DNA of 62,647 bases from Methanolobus sp. (GCF_030682845.1 NZ_JAUXNK010000049.1:1-62647), one strand, 5' to 3'. Positions 27,065 to 37,263 are shown, counted from the stretch's first letter. Made by a program: numbers and translations. The notes: generated by a model from the sequence alone, not told the origin.

Positions 27065-28763
27065 CGTAAGCGCGATCACTGAGAAGGGATCGCTTTCTTC
27101 CCGTGTGCATATGGATGGAAACGACGAGTTGCACATGCTTGCAGACGACATAAACTATATGCTGCAAACACTGGAAAATAACGAAATCGAACTCCAGGCG
27201 GCTGAGCATGAGAACCAGCAGAAGATGGCTACAGTGCTTGCAAACATAATCAGCGGGATTCTGATCATAGACTCTCAGACAAAAAGAATAGTAGATGTCA
27301 ACCCTGCGGCAGAGGAGATCATCGGGCTTCCTAAAGAAGACATAGTAGGACATAAATGTCACGATTTCATGTGCTCTGCAGAGAAGGGAAAATGTCCGAT
27401 AAGTGATATTGGGATGAGTATGAACAGGTCAGAGTGCATGATGCTCAATGGAGAAGGTCAAAAGATATGGATTCTTAAATCGGTAGTACCTGTGACGCTA
27501 TCAGGAAAGGATTACTTTGTCGAGAGCTTTGTGGACCTGAGAAAGATAAAGGAAGTCGAAGAGAAACTCATCCAGGCAAGGGTAGCAGCTGAGACTGCAA
27601 ACCGTGCCAAGAGCGATTTCCTTGCAACCATGAGCCATGAGCTGAGAACACCTCTTAACTCTATAATCGGATTTTCTGACCTTATAGCCAGTGGTAGCGT
27701 TGGAGAAATATCCGACAGGCAGAAGCGATTCATTGAGAACATATCCACAAGCGGGAAGCATTTGCTTGCTCTCATAAATAACGTACTCGATCTGTCGAAG
27801 GTAGAAGCAAACAAGATGGAGCTGCATTGTGAGATTTTCTCTGCTGCAGATGTATTCTCCGAAGTGAAACAACTCATCTCACCCCTTGCTGCCAAAAAAG
27901 GACTCATGGCAGAATTCATCATAGAAAATGACATTACAAACATATATGCGGATAAGACAAGATTCAAGCAGATACTCTTTAACCTGATCAGTAATGCCAT
28001 CAAATTCACACCATCAAAGGGCACTGTCACTATTTCTGCAAGCCGGAAAGAATATATGGCAAGGTTCACTGTCACAGATACAGGCATAGGGATATCAGAG
28101 GATGGGAAAGGCAGACTGTTCCAGCCCTTCACACAACTGGATTCTTCAATAAACCGCCAGTACGCAGGAACAGGACTTGGACTATCCCTTGTGAAGCAAT
28201 TCATAGAGATGCACAATGGAAATATATGGGTTGCCAGCGAGGTTGGAAAAGGCACAACCTTCACTTTTGAATTGCCCCTGATAAAAGGAGATGGAAATAA
28301 AGTAAGTCCGGGAAAGGCTGCAGGCATAGAGAATGCATTGGACGAGACAAATATTGTGTCTGGAACTATCAGGCCGGAAAATTCGATTTGCGAGAAGCCA
28401 TTGATCCTGGTGGTCGAAGATGATGACAATTCCAGGGAACTGCTTGAGATAACCCTGGAAAATGAAGGTTACCGTGTGGCATCCGCGTCCTGTGGAAGGG
28501 AAGCTATCAAGCTTGCCGGGAAATTAAAGCCTCTCGCGATCACTCTGGACATCATGATGCCCGGTATGGATGGCTGGGATGTCCTCAAACACCTGAAAGA
28601 AGAGGAATGGACAAGGGAAATACCCGTGATCATTACTTCCATGCTGGATGACAAAGAAATGGGCAAGACATGGGGGGCAGTTGACTATTTCATTAAGCCT
28701 GTCGAGAAAGAGTTTCTGATAGCCACGCTGGAAAAGATAGAAAAGGATGCTTCAAAAAAATAA
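27012..28763 (+). CDS. C-terminal part of hybrid sensor histidine kinase (HAMP-PAS-HisKA-HATPase-REC)
   Basis: 583 residues read in the frame displaced from the sensor part. In order: end of membrane helix and HAMP-like segment (1-60), PAS domain (about 70-185, GILIIDSQTKRIVDVNPAAEEIIG), HisKA with phospho-His in FLATMSHELRTPLNSIIGFS (about 208), HATPase with N box LFNLISNAIKFTPSKG and G boxes DTGIGIS and GTGLGLSLVKQF, then a receiver domain (about 460-580) with phosphoacceptor in TLDIMMPGMDGW and FIKP. All catalytic motifs are intact. With the frameshift it would be a soluble kinase without a sensor if expressed at all; if the shift is a sequencing error, the gene is a normal membrane hybrid kinase. 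Confidence 0.88.
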   Translation: MLLMEKSVLARLTLLSRNVSAITEKGSLSSRVHMDGNDELHMLADDINYMLQTLENNEIELQAAEHENQQKMATVLANIISGILIIDSQTKRIVDVNPAAEEIIGLPKEDIVGHKCHDFMCSAEKGKCPISDIGMSMNRSECMMLNGEGQKIWILKSVVPVTLSGKDYFVESFVDLRKIKEVEEKLIQARVAAETANRAKSDFLATMSHELRTPLNSIIGFSDLIASGSVGEISDRQKRFIENISTSGKHLLALINNVLDLSKVEANKMELHCEIFSAADVFSEVKQLISPLAAKKGLMAEFIIENDITNIYADKTRFKQILFNLISNAIKFTPSKGTVTISASRKEYMARFTVTDTGIGISEDGKGRLFQPFTQLDSSINRQYAGTGLGLSLVKQFIEMHNGNIWVASEVGKGTTFTFELPLIKGDGNKVSPGKAAGIENALDETNIVSGTIRPENSICEKPLILVVEDDDNSRELLEITLENEGYRVASASCGREAIKLAGKLKPLAITLDIMMPGMDGWDVLKHLKEEEWTREIPVIITSMLDDKEMGKTWGAVDYFIKPVEKEFLIATLEKIEKDASKK

Positions 28764-28859
28764 TTTGTAAAAATGCAGCGGACAAATCTCGGAAGGCCCC
28801 TTCCTCTGAACTTGCTCTCCTTGAATGCGTTTGTAACCACATTCAGTTTTTCAACACAT

Positions 28860-29234
28860 TCAGAGCCTATCCAGATATTCAGCGAGCTTGTCCAGAGATT
28901 CGAACCAACCCTGCTCCATATTAGCAAGATCGGTTTCGCTGATGCTTTCAATGTTGGGGTATTTCAGGGTCAACTTCGTCTTATCATCCTGTCCTTTGAA
29001 TGTCACTGTAACAAGCATTTCAAGTGGCCATTCTCCGCTCGTCCCATAGTAGGAAGCCGGGACAACGTTGCCTTTCTCATCTGCAAAGGAATCCGTGGCT
29101 ACGATTCTCTCCATGGGCACGATCTCGCGATAAACGCCGGTGCTCCAGAAGTCCTGGCCCTCGGGTGACCGCATGCAATAGAGATATGAGCCACCTGATC
29201 GACCCTGCAGAAGGGTGATGTGAAACACTCCCAT
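28860..29234 (-). pseudogene. SRPBCC/AHSA1-domain protein, decayed 5' end
   Basis: The open frame gives 124 residues matching the last three quarters of the AHSA1-like SRPBCC family: [66 protein letters not shown] and [15 protein letters not shown]. The expected first ~45 residues with the helix and WWGPKGF motif are missing. Just upstream, another frame reads FTSPFCRVD, exactly what precedes the GGSYLYC block in homologs, so a frameshift lies near 29200. The start ATG has a GGGGGAAT-like site that is probably fortuitous. Most likely a broken gene. Confidence 0.7.
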
Positions 29235-29430
29235 TCCCCCTTCACTTCAATAATATTTGCTTAAGCTCAGAACATATTATCTCCTGGATGCAAACTGCAC
29301 AACCCTATCCCGAGGGAATAATGCCAGAACTACTTTTCTGCCAATTACCAAAAATTCTTATCAGGACTGTAGCATAACACGCAGCCTGATTTACGAGAAA
29401 CAGATTAAAAATCAAAAAATACCGGTGCTT

Positions 29431-29607
29431 TCAGGACATTGAAATTGCATCGACAGGGCAGGTATCCACACAATCACCACAATCTACGCATGCTTCCGCA
29501 TCAACTACGGCAAGGTCTTTACCATTCATTGAGATCGCTTCCACGGGACATGAATCTACACATGCTACACACCCGGTACAAAGATCCTTATCGACAATAG
29601 CTGGCAT
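29431..29607 (-). CDS. 2[4Fe-4S] ferredoxin, 58 residues
   Basis: A short intact gene for a bacterial-type ferredoxin. The two cluster motifs are CTGCVACVDSCPVEAI (residues 10-25) and CVDCGDCVDTCPVDAI (40-55), eight cysteines in total, each followed by the Pro that caps the cluster. It starts at ATG 29607 with AGGAGTGAAATCAG upstream. It would carry low-potential electrons for methanogen oxidoreductases. It is monocistronic between the SRPBCC remnant and the MCP gene. Confidence 0.95.
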   Translation of the reverse strand: MPAIVDKDLCTGCVACVDSCPVEAISMNGKDLAVVDAEACVDCGDCVDTCPVDAISMS

Positions 29608-29703
29608 CTGATTTCACTCCTATATTTACCTTTACAAACGACAATATAATGATAGTGTGGAACCCTCGGATAAATACCTGTCGGATTTGACTTGAATACA
29701 AGT

Positions 29704-29744
29704 GTTATTTATATTTTTTCATATATAATTATTTAATAGAAGGT
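29704..29744 (+). promoter_or_regulatory. Promoter and ribosome site before the truncated MCP gene
   Basis: TTATTTATATTTTTTCATATATAATTATT (within 29704-29733) is strongly TATA-like, and AGAAGGTG at 29737-29744 resembles a ribosome site. The expected start position, about 29750-29756, holds TCC-CGG-TTA and no ATG, GTG or TTG in the MCP frame. Confidence 0.4.
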
Positions 29745-29831
29745 GCCTCCCGGTTATTAATAAGAACGGACACCGATGTAGGTGTTGACTTTGAGGCAAT
29801 ACCCAGAGGTTTTAACGCGGTACTGGATGCT

Positions 29832-31424
29832 GTGATAAATCCATTGAACATGGCTGCCGATTACGTGGACCGTATTGCAAAAGGTGCTATTCCGGAAAAG
29901 ATCACAGAACAGTACAACGGAGACTTCAACACCATCAAGAACAATCTCAACACCTGCATCGATGCAATAAATGCCATGGTTGCTGATGCCAATATGCTTT
30001 CCAATGCCGCTGTTGAGGGTAAACTTGATGCCCGTGCGGATGCATCCAGGCACCAGGGAGACTACAGGGAAATCATCGAAGGTGTCAACAATACACTCGA
30101 TGCTGTTATCGGTCCTCTGAACGAAACTGCAAGGGTGATCACAGCCTATGCTGAAGGCGACCTGAGCACCAGGGTGACAATCGACGCAAAAGGAGAATTC
30201 AGGCAACTGGGTGATACACTGGATGGCTTTGGTGATACGCTACAGAGCATCATCAATGATTCATGCGAGGTTTTGAATTCCATCTCGTCCAATGACCTGA
30301 CAAGGAAAATAAATGTTCACGGAGTTGGAGACTTCACACAACTCACAGATGGTGTGGAGAACTGCAGGTTGTCCCTGAACGAGATCGTTGCTCTTGTGAG
30401 CGAGAATGCTGAGAGTGTTGCATCTACGGCCGAGCAGATATCTTCCTCCAGCGAGCAACTCTCAGCCGCCAGCGAACAAATCACCAGCATTGTGACCGAG
30501 ATATCCAAGGGTACGCAGATGCAGTCTGCCAAAGCTGAAGAGGTCTCAAGGGCAATGAGCGATATGAGCATAAGTGTCCAGGAAGTTGCCACTAATTCCG
30601 AGAAGGCTGCGCAAGGTGCTGTTGAATCCAACAGGCTCATCCAGAGCCTCGGAGATATGTCCAATGACCTCCTCTTAAAGATGAACGGCATCAAATCTGC
30701 AGTCGGTGACTCTTCCGCTGTCATCAAGGAGCTTGATGGCAAATCCAAACAGATAGGAGAGATCGTCAGTCTCATCACAAGTATTGCAGACCAGACCAAC
30801 CTGCTTGCTCTCAATGCAGCAATAGAAGCTGCAAGGGCAGGAGAACATGGCCGTGGTTTTGCAGTGGTTGCAGATGAGGTTCACAAACTTGCTGAGGATT
30901 CAGGTAATGCCGCCAAGCAGATAGCACAGCTCATCCATCAGATGCAGAGCGGGACCCAGAATGCTGTCGCTTCCATGAAAGCAGGGACAGATGAAGTTGC
31001 TGCAGGAGCAGCCTCTCTTGAGAAATCGGTCGTTGCTATTGGAAAGGTCGTCGAGGCCGGGGATTCTATAGTAAGGATGGTCCAGGAGATTACCGCAGCT
31101 GCAGAAGAGCAGTCTGCTTCGATAGAGGAGGTCACATCTTCCGTGGAAGAGGTCTCTGCAGTTTCGGAGCACTCCGCAGCAGGAGCACAGGAGGCTTCTG
31201 CGTCTGTAGAGGAGCAGACAGCTTCAATGCATGAGCTCTCAAAGTCTGCCCAGGAACTTGCGGGCGTGGCTGCAAATATGCAGTCAGTGGTATCTAAGTT
31301 CAGGCTGGATACCGGAAGTGGTGATGCATCCATGAACTCAGATAGTGTCCGGAAAAGAGGAACTGAAGCATCTTCAAATATGAAGATGAAAAAAGCAGGG
31401 ACTTCAAAGAAAGCATTTGTCTGA
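29832..31424 (+). CDS. Methyl-accepting chemotaxis-type signalling protein lacking sensor and membrane parts
   Basis: 530 residues from GTG 29832. Similar coding sequence runs on upstream to about 29754 ([27 protein letters not shown]), but that part has no standard start. Two or three HAMP-like helical repeats ([42 protein letters not shown]) precede a long coiled-coil with the conserved MCP hairpin tip ([37 protein letters not shown], about residues 313-350). There is no membrane helix or ligand-binding domain. Full-length relatives have a sensor and PAS part in front, so this is either a soluble receptor or a 5'-truncated gene. It ends at a good terminator (31467-31490). No che genes adjoin it. 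Confidence 0.88.
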   Translation: MINPLNMAADYVDRIAKGAIPEKITEQYNGDFNTIKNNLNTCIDAINAMVADANMLSNAAVEGKLDARADASRHQGDYREIIEGVNNTLDAVIGPLNETARVITAYAEGDLSTRVTIDAKGEFRQLGDTLDGFGDTLQSIINDSCEVLNSISSNDLTRKINVHGVGDFTQLTDGVENCRLSLNEIVALVSENAESVASTAEQISSSSEQLSAASEQITSIVTEISKGTQMQSAKAEEVSRAMSDMSISVQEVATNSEKAAQGAVESNRLIQSLGDMSNDLLLKMNGIKSAVGDSSAVIKELDGKSKQIGEIVSLITSIADQTNLLALNAAIEAARAGEHGRGFAVVADEVHKLAEDSGNAAKQIAQLIHQMQSGTQNAVASMKAGTDEVAAGAASLEKSVVAIGKVVEAGDSIVRMVQEITAAAEEQSASIEEVTSSVEEVSAVSEHSAAGAQEASASVEEQTASMHELSKSAQELAGVAANMQSVVSKFRLDTGSGDASMNSDSVRKRGTEASSNMKMKKAGTSKKAFV

Positions 31425-31466
31425 TGCCGTGTGACTCTGCAGTGAAGTTTAGAGGATCAGATACAG

Positions 31467-31490
31467 AAAGGGATAAAAAAGTCCCTTTTT
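31467..31490 (+). terminator. Hairpin terminator between MCP and Cdc48 genes
   Basis: AAAGGGA (31467-31473) pairs with TCCCTTT (31482-31488), followed by further T residues and a T-rich stretch. It lies 43 bp past the MCP stop. The convergent cdc48 gene ends at 31537, so the element could act on both strands. Confidence 0.6.
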
Positions 31491-31536
31491 GTCACATAAT
31501 TTTTTTCTTTTTTGAAACATTCCATGGATTCGCTTC

Positions 31537-33777
31537 CTACTGGTATCCGGTTTCCCCGCCAAGATCGGGGACCTTTTCTTCCTCATTGGCAGCATATCTT
31601 GCAAACGCCTCGGAGGCCTGCTCATAGAGGCTCATTGCGGTGCGGGACGTAGTTGGTTTGACACGACGTATGGCTTTCATGAAATGAACGGATGTTATCT
31701 TGATACCTACTACCCTGGATTTGGCTTCCTCCCTGCTTAGACCGGGAGTGACGATCTCGCGCAGGGCAAGCATGGAGGCTTCGCGGCAGATAGCTTCGAT
31801 ATCAGAGCCTACGTAGCCTTCGGTCATATGTGCCAGCTCATGGACATTCACATCATCAGCAAGAGGTTTACCATGGAGATGTATGTCAAATATTTTTTCC
31901 CGGCCTTTAGTATCCGGAGGGCGCACATATATGAGCCTGTCAAAGCGCCCCGGACGCAACAGAGCCGGGTCGACGATGTCCGGACGATTGGTTGCAGCGA
32001 TTATTACCACGTCCCTGAGCTCTTCAACGCCGTCTATCTCAGTGAGTATCTGGCTCACCACACGCTCGCTTGAGTGGGCATCGATGCTTGATCCACGCTC
32101 AGAAGCCATCGAGTCAATCTCGTCAAAGAATATTACCGTCGGAGCAGCCTGTTTAGCCTTGCGGAAGGTTTCGCGCACTGCACGCTCCGACTCGCCCACA
32201 TAGCGGCTTAACAGTTCAGGGCCCTTGATACTGATGAAATTGGCCTCACTCTCGGTGGCCACAGCCTTTGCCAGCATGGTCTTACCGGTGCCTGGAGGGC
32301 CAAAGAGCATGATTCCACGCGGAGGCCTTGTACTCACTGCCACAAACAGTTCCGGATACTTCAAAGGCCACTCCACAGCCTCAGAAAGCTCCTGCTTGGC
32401 AGCATCCAGACCCCCAATCTCATTCCACCTCACCGAGGGCACCTCCACAAAAACCTCACGCATGGCTGAAGGCTCGATATTTCTGAGAGCATCGTCGAAG
32501 TCCTTCCTGATCACCTGCAGCTTTTCCATGAACTCTGGAGGGATCTCATCCTCCACATCATCTATTTTAAGGTCGGGTAACATCCTCCTGAGAGCGTGCA
32601 TCGCAGCCTCCTTGCACAGGGAAGAAAGATCTGCACCCACAAACCCATGCGTGACAGCGGCTATTTCCTCGAGGTTAAGCCCTTCCTCAAGAGGCATGCC
32701 CCTTGTATGGACAAAGAGTATCTGAAGACGACCTTCACGGTCAGGTATTCCTACTTCGATCTCACGATCGAACCTGCCACCCCTGCGCAGGGCTTCATCA
32801 ATAGAGTTGGGGCGATTGGTTGCGGCTATGACAACTACCTTGCCCCTTGATGTAAGGCCATCCATCAGGGACAGCAATTGCGCAACTATCCTGCGCTCCA
32901 TCTCACCCAGGACCTCATCACGCTTGGGGGCAATGGAATCGATCTCATCTATGAAAATTATCGAAGGAGCGTTCTTTTCTGCATCCTCGAATATCTGCCT
33001 CAGCTTGTGTTCACTCTCCCCATAGTACTTGGAGACAATCTCAGGGCCGCTCACAGATACGAAATTTGCATCTGTCTCACTTGCAACAGCTCTTGCTATC
33101 AGTGTTTTTCCCGTGCCTGGGGGACCATATAGAAGAACACCTTTGGGAGGGTCTACTGCAAGCTTCTGGAACAACTCCGGGTGTTTCAGGGGCAGTTCGA
33201 TCATTTCCCTTACAAGCCCCAGCTCGCGCTTGAGACCCCCGATGTCTTCATAGTTGATCTGTCCTGCAACGCCCTCCTGCACCACAGTACTCTCCCTGAG
33301 ATTTATCTGGGTATTCCTGGTAACCACCACAGGACCCGCAGGAATTGTTGAGAGCACTACAAAAGAAACGGGATTGCTGACAGCTTCCACCCTGATTGCC
33401 TGTCCTTTAATTATCGGGCGCCCCTCAAGTATCCTCAGGATGAAGCGCGGACCTCCTACAAGGCGGCTTTCTTTTGTGGGTGCGAGAGTTATCTTCTCAG
33501 CCTCGCTGACAGTAACCTTCCTGACCACCACCTTATCATCGATGCTGACCTTTGCATTATTCCTGAGGTTACCGTCTATCCGAATGATCTCCTTGCCAGC
33601 ATCTTCCAGGTATCCGGGCCAGACGATAGCATAACATTTCTCCTTGTTCCGGATCTCAACAATATCACCGCTGATAACCCCGATAGATTCCATAAGGACC
33701 TTATCAAGCCTGGCAATTCCCCGGCCTGCATCCCTTGGGTAAGCCTGTCCCACACTTAAGGTAATTTCCTCAGTCAA
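31537..33777 (-). CDS. Cdc48/VCP-family AAA ATPase
   Basis: A 746-residue Cdc48/p97 homolog. The N domain is residues 1-185 (double-psi barrel: [21 protein letters not shown]). D1 has Walker A GPPGTGKT near 219 and Walker [10 protein letters not shown]2 has a second Walker A GPPGTGKT near 493 and Walker B VIFFDEID; each has an SRH Arg region ([25 protein letters not shown]). It unfolds proteins, probably feeding the archaeal proteasome. The start is TTG 33777 with GGTGATC ahead; no ATG is in frame nearby. It stops at TAG. Length is normal for archaeal members. It is a single-gene unit. Confidence 0.96.
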   Translation of the reverse strand: MTEEITLSVGQAYPRDAGRGIARLDKVLMESIGVISGDIVEIRNKEKCYAIVWPGYLEDAGKEIIRIDGNLRNNAKVSIDDKVVVRKVTVSEAEKITLAPTKESRLVGGPRFILRILEGRPIIKGQAIRVEAVSNPVSFVVLSTIPAGPVVVTRNTQINLRESTVVQEGVAGQINYEDIGGLKRELGLVREMIELPLKHPELFQKLAVDPPKGVLLYGPPGTGKTLIARAVASETDANFVSVSGPEIVSKYYGESEHKLRQIFEDAEKNAPSIIFIDEIDSIAPKRDEVLGEMERRIVAQLLSLMDGLTSRGKVVVIAATNRPNSIDEALRRGGRFDREIEVGIPDREGRLQILFVHTRGMPLEEGLNLEEIAAVTHGFVGADLSSLCKEAAMHALRRMLPDLKIDDVEDEIPPEFMEKLQVIRKDFDDALRNIEPSAMREVFVEVPSVRWNEIGGLDAAKQELSEAVEWPLKYPELFVAVSTRPPRGIMLFGPPGTGKTMLAKAVATESEANFISIKGPELLSRYVGESERAVRETFRKAKQAAPTVIFFDEIDSMASERGSSIDAHSSERVVSQILTEIDGVEELRDVVIIAATNRPDIVDPALLRPGRFDRLIYVRPPDTKGREKIFDIHLHGKPLADDVNVHELAHMTEGYVGSDIEAICREASMLALREIVTPGLSREEAKSRVVGIKITSVHFMKAIRRVKPTTSRTAMSLYEQASEAFARYAANEEEKVPDLGGETGYQ

Positions 33778-33879
33778 CTATGATCACCACAATAGAATAT
33801 ACGGCATATGCTAACTAGGTAATTGCTCAAACGGGATTTAAAAAGATTCCCACGACAAATAAGAAGATAAAAATGAAAG

Positions 33880-33894
33880 AGAGATCACATCTCT
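33880..33894 (-). terminator. Hairpin overlapping the end of mfnB
   Basis: AGAGAT (33880-33885) and ATCTCT (33889-33894) form a 6-bp stem with a 3-base loop that includes the mfnB stop codon. On the minus strand it is followed by CTTTCATTTTTATC. A plausible terminator for mfnB. Confidence 0.4.
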
Positions 33895-34583
33895 TTTTTC
33901 AGTTTAGCGACCAGTTCTTCCTGTATGACAGAAGTACGGTCACCGCCACATACCATGCCCCGCACGCCGATTATATCAGGCCGGATGCGCCTGAGCATGG
34001 GAAGATCCTCAAACTTGAGAGTGCCAGCCAGCGCGGATTCAAGACCATGGTCCCTGATAGCACCTGTGAACATTGTCAACTCTTCCTCGGTCATGAACTC
34101 AAAAGTTGAGCGCCCGTCCTTGATGCCTGTATCCACCATTACAACATCGACACCTGCCTGCGCACCGATGGCAGGAAGCAGGTGAGGAGATATGGAATTT
34201 ATTCTCCTGTGATCAGAATAACCTGATGCTACAACCTTTTTGGAAGAGTCCAGGTCCTTGACAGAGCGTGTGATGTTGGTCAGCATCTCCAGAGCCTGCT
34301 CCTCAGTCTGGATATCATAGAGACCCACCTTGATATAGTGAGCACCTGCGACAGCAGCGCCAAGAGCCGCAAGGGAGGCGGTGCCGGGTTTATAGTTGAA
34401 GTCCCCTATCGTCGCACTTATAGGCTTTTGAGAGCCTATGGCCTCTTTCACGGATCTAATTACCCAGGGAAAATTAGCTCCCAGTGACCCTTCTTTAGGG
34501 TTTTTCACATCGATAATGTCAGCACCACCTTTGTGTGCTGCTATTGCCTCCTCAGGGCTAATGGGACTGACAAGTAACTTCAT
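33885..34583 (-). CDS. mfnB: (5-formylfuran-3-yl)methyl phosphate synthase
   Basis: A 232-residue DUF556 protein matching MfnB, which condenses two glyceraldehyde 3-phosphate molecules into the furan precursor of methanofuran, the C1 carrier of methanogenesis. The TIM-barrel start is MKLLVSPISPEEAIAAHKGGADIIDVKNPKEGSLGANFPWVI (key K in DVKNPKEGSLG). Later blocks are ALGAAVAGAHYIKVGLY, VDVVMVDTGIKDGRSTF and DIIGVRGMVCGGDR. ATG 34583 is clear. It is divergent from a HisA/HisF-like gene 29-44 bp away, and the two share one short promoter region. Confidence 0.95.
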   Translation of the reverse strand: MKLLVSPISPEEAIAAHKGGADIIDVKNPKEGSLGANFPWVIRSVKEAIGSQKPISATIGDFNYKPGTASLAALGAAVAGAHYIKVGLYDIQTEEQALEMLTNITRSVKDLDSSKKVVASGYSDHRRINSISPHLLPAIGAQAGVDVVMVDTGIKDGRSTFEFMTEEELTMFTGAIRDHGLESALAGTLKFEDLPMLRRIRPDIIGVRGMVCGGDRTSVIQEELVAKLKKEM

Positions 34584-34627
34584 AGCATAACCTCTTTTTT
34601 ATAGCATGACAGATGTATGAATTAAAT

Positions 34628-35335
34628 ATGTTTCGTATCCTTTTTGTTCTTGACGTATTCAACCGGACAGTAGTTCATGCGCAGGGCGGAAACAGGAGGG
34701 AATACAAGCCCATTCACTTTTCCAGCCGCATTTGCGATAGTTCGGATGCTATCAGGATAGTTGATACAGTAAAACCCAGAGAGGTATACATTGCCGACTT
34801 AAATCTCCTTGAAGATATAGGCAAGAGGGAAAAGAACTTTGAAGTCATCCAGGAAGTAGCCCGGAGAGCAAAGACAATGGTTGATGCCGGAATAACATCT
34901 CTTTCCGAAACTGAGGATATACTGGAGATAGTACCCACAATCGTACTTGGCACTGAAACAGCCTCCCTTGAAACAATAGAGGAAGTGTCTGTAAATTATC
35001 CGGGCCGCGCTGTAGTCAGTATTGACAAAAAATACGGCAGGATACTTACCAAGGATCCCGCTATGCCGGATGACCCCTTTGAGATAGTAAAGATACTCAA
35101 CAGGTTCGATCTGCAGGATATAATAATCCTTGACCTTGACAGGGTCGGTACAACAAGCGGTGTAGACTCACAATTCTTAAGTAAAATAGCATCGATGTCA
35201 GAGCACAATGTACTTCTTGGCGGAGGAGTCCGCAACATCGAGGATATAGAAACACTTGAAAAAATAGGCCTTGAGGGCGCCCTTGTGGCAACTGCCCTTC
35301 ATAATAGATCACTTCCTCTTGAGAAAGTACAATAA
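34628..35335 (+). CDS. HisA/HisF-related TIM-barrel protein (TIGR00734-type)
   Basis: A 235-residue protein of the archaeal hisA/hisF-related family. Phosphate-site motifs typical of HisA-type barrels are visible (FNRTVVHAQGGNR near the N-terminus, LLGGGVRNIEDIETLEKIGLEGALVATALH near the C-terminus), and EVYIADLNLLEDIG resembles the HisA strand 2. Two ATGs are in frame (34613 and 34628); 34628 is chosen since MFRILFVLDVFNR is the family start. No strong ribosome site is present, so a leaderless or short-leader message is possible. It is next to mfnB in divergent orientation, suggesting cofactor synthesis rather than histidine synthesis. Its reaction is not established. Confidence 0.85.
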   Translation: MFRILFVLDVFNRTVVHAQGGNRREYKPIHFSSRICDSSDAIRIVDTVKPREVYIADLNLLEDIGKREKNFEVIQEVARRAKTMVDAGITSLSETEDILEIVPTIVLGTETASLETIEEVSVNYPGRAVVSIDKKYGRILTKDPAMPDDPFEIVKILNRFDLQDIIILDLDRVGTTSGVDSQFLSKIASMSEHNVLLGGGVRNIEDIETLEKIGLEGALVATALHNRSLPLEKVQ

Positions 35336-35365
35336 GATCACAATTCATTAGTTAATGGTGTAAAT

Positions 35366-35599
35366 ATGGCAGAGAATGAGGAATTAGTTGAAGTTGGCGA
35401 AGGATATGCCGAAATAAAGATGGGAGCAGGCTGGTTCCTGACAATCACCCTTGCATCCAGTGAAAAATACGAGAATGAATACATAGAGATAGCAAAAGAG
35501 AGAGCCGGGCAGAAAAAAGGGCGTTTCAACCTGAACCCCAAGTATGCGCGCACATTGGGCGAGGCGCTTATCAAATTCGCCGATGCTAACGAGCTTTAG
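35366..35599 (+). CDS. Conserved-looking small protein, 77 residues, unknown function
   Basis: ATG 35366 lies 30 bp behind the HisA/HisF-like gene in the same direction. The sequence begins MAENEELVEVGEGYAEIK, has a strand-rich centre (GAGWFLTITLASSEKYENEYIEI) and a C-terminal helix (ARTLGEALIKFADANEL). There are no cysteines and no membrane segment. Codon use and composition look genuine. Its last 14 bases overlap the end of the converging kinase gene; both stop at TAG. I do not recognise the family. Confidence 0.7.
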   Translation: MAENEELVEVGEGYAEIKMGAGWFLTITLASSEKYENEYIEIAKERAGQKKGRFNLNPKYARTLGEALIKFADANEL

Positions 35600-37127
35600 G
35601 CCTATCCGGGTTACATGCAGCTTTGCTGAATGTGACCCAGAAAACACTGCCTTTTCCCTCAGGATTATCCTCGACTCCGTAACCGCCGCAGTGCATTTCC
35701 ATGATACGTTTCACGATCGCAAGTCCAAGGCCTGTGCCCTTGACACCTTTCTTTTCCAGGCGCTTGAAACGATTGAAAACCGAGGTCTTATTCTCATCCG
35801 GAATTCCATCGCCCTGATCAGTCACTGTAACCCTGATAGTATCAGCATCTGTCAGGAAAGAGATGTCTATTCTTCCATTTTCCGGACTGTACTTGACAGC
35901 ATTGGACAGAAGATTTGCAAATACTTCGCTCACTAAAGGATTCACATTGGAATAACATGGGCCTTGTGAAGAAAGGTTCATGGTTATGTTCTTTTCCTGT
36001 AAGTAGGATGTGAAATCCAGCAAAGTACTCCTGAACAGGTTCACAAGGTCAGTATGATAATAGTCTATCTCATCAATGCTGTTAAGCTTCTCATATTTGG
36101 AAGCACTCTCAATGAGATCAATGAGCCTTTTAGTGCTAGCTTCTATCACTTTAAGCAAATTGAGCTTTTCCTTGTCAATTTCCATTTCCTGCAAGATCTC
36201 AACATAGCCTTTGATAGTGCCGGCAGGAGTCAGAAGGTCATGTCTGATGATGTCTGAAAAGAGATCCTTTAATGCATTCAGCTGTTCCAGTTCTGCAGTA
36301 TGTTTCTCAAGCTCCTCCTCATATTTTTTCTTATCGCTTATATCCAGTATTATCCCCTCAAACATGAACGGTTTACCCTGCTCGTCCTTGTGAAGCAGGG
36401 AAAGTTCACGAACCCAGAGAAACTCGCCGGTTTTCCTTAAAAGCCTGTATTCATGAGAAAAGCACGCTTCATCAGCCAGTGTGAACCGGCAAACAGCCTC
36501 AAGCAGTTTAGCCCGGTCCTGCGGGTGGATCATATCAATATAATGCATCTTCCCTGATTCGAGTTCCTCTTTGGTGTAACCAAGCTGAGAAATGTTCTCT
36601 GATACGAACAGGACAGGCCACCCCTCTTCAGAGGACCATTGCAGAACAATCACAGGGACTTCCCGATAGATCGATTCGAGCTTGCCGAAACCGGATAATT
36701 TATCAAGCAAACCCCTCTCCCGAAGGAAATAGTCACTGGTATCTTCAATATAGCAGACCATTCCATAGTAAGCGCCGTCTTCACCAAACAAAGGCACAAG
36801 GGATACTGACTGGTGCCGGAGACCTTTTTTAGGTGTGATTATTGGCATATTCTGCCAGGAAGATCTCTGAAGGGAATGTTTAGTATCCAGATAGAACTGC
36901 CTGAAGTTTGCTTTCCCTCCAAGAGTATAGTCCGGAATTGAATGGAACAGGCTCTTACCGATAACATCACAGGATGACATTCCCGAAATAGATTCCATTT
37001 CTTTATTGAAGAAAACAAAGTTATCATCTTTATCAAAGATGCATATACCCACCGGAGCATCCTGCAGAACCATAGAACCGAATCTCTGTCCTGTATTATC
37101 CAATTGTTCACCCACTAATCCTGACAA
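35586..37127 (-). CDS. Sensor histidine kinase with two PAS domains
   Basis: A 513-residue soluble kinase. PAS 1 is about residues 15-130 (APVGICIFDKDDNFVFFNKEMESISG); PAS 2 is about 150-270 (VPVIVLQWSSEEGWPVLFVSENISQLGY) with a PAC segment (SHEYRLLRKTGEFLWVRELSLL). A coiled linker precedes the dimerisation helix with FSDIIRHDLLTPAGTIKGYV (phospho-His in RHDLLTP). HATPase follows with FANLLSNAVKYSPENG, DQGDGIP and GTGLGLAIVKRIM. No membrane helix is present, so it senses an internal signal. The start is uncertain: TTG 37127, GTG 37115 or ATG 37073. No regulator gene adjoins. The end overlaps the 77-residue gene by 14 bp. Confidence 0.9.
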   Translation of the reverse strand: MSGLVGEQLDNTGQRFGSMVLQDAPVGICIFDKDDNFVFFNKEMESISGMSSCDVIGKSLFHSIPDYTLGGKANFRQFYLDTKHSLQRSSWQNMPIITPKKGLRHQSVSLVPLFGEDGAYYGMVCYIEDTSDYFLRERGLLDKLSGFGKLESIYREVPVIVLQWSSEEGWPVLFVSENISQLGYTKEELESGKMHYIDMIHPQDRAKLLEAVCRFTLADEACFSHEYRLLRKTGEFLWVRELSLLHKDEQGKPFMFEGIILDISDKKKYEEELEKHTAELEQLNALKDLFSDIIRHDLLTPAGTIKGYVEILQEMEIDKEKLNLLKVIEASTKRLIDLIESASKYEKLNSIDEIDYYHTDLVNLFRSTLLDFTSYLQEKNITMNLSSQGPCYSNVNPLVSEVFANLLSNAVKYSPENGRIDISFLTDADTIRVTVTDQGDGIPDENKTSVFNRFKRLEKKGVKGTGLGLAIVKRIMEMHCGGYGVEDNPEGKGSVFWVTFSKAACNPDRPKAR

Positions 37128-37263
37128 ATGGAAGTCAATAGGTATCTTACACAGGTATTATAAATACATTACTTGCCCACCATATAATATTAATAGGTGC
37201 ATAAAAGAAGAAATAAAGCAAGTCAATATAAAAACTGCTTTCAAAGGAGATAAACTCCCAGAG

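Noticed and set aside
27512-28429. A 305-codon frame antisense to the histidine kinase
   Set aside because: Shadow of a well-supported kinase gene; composition is rich in Ser and Phe, with no domain.
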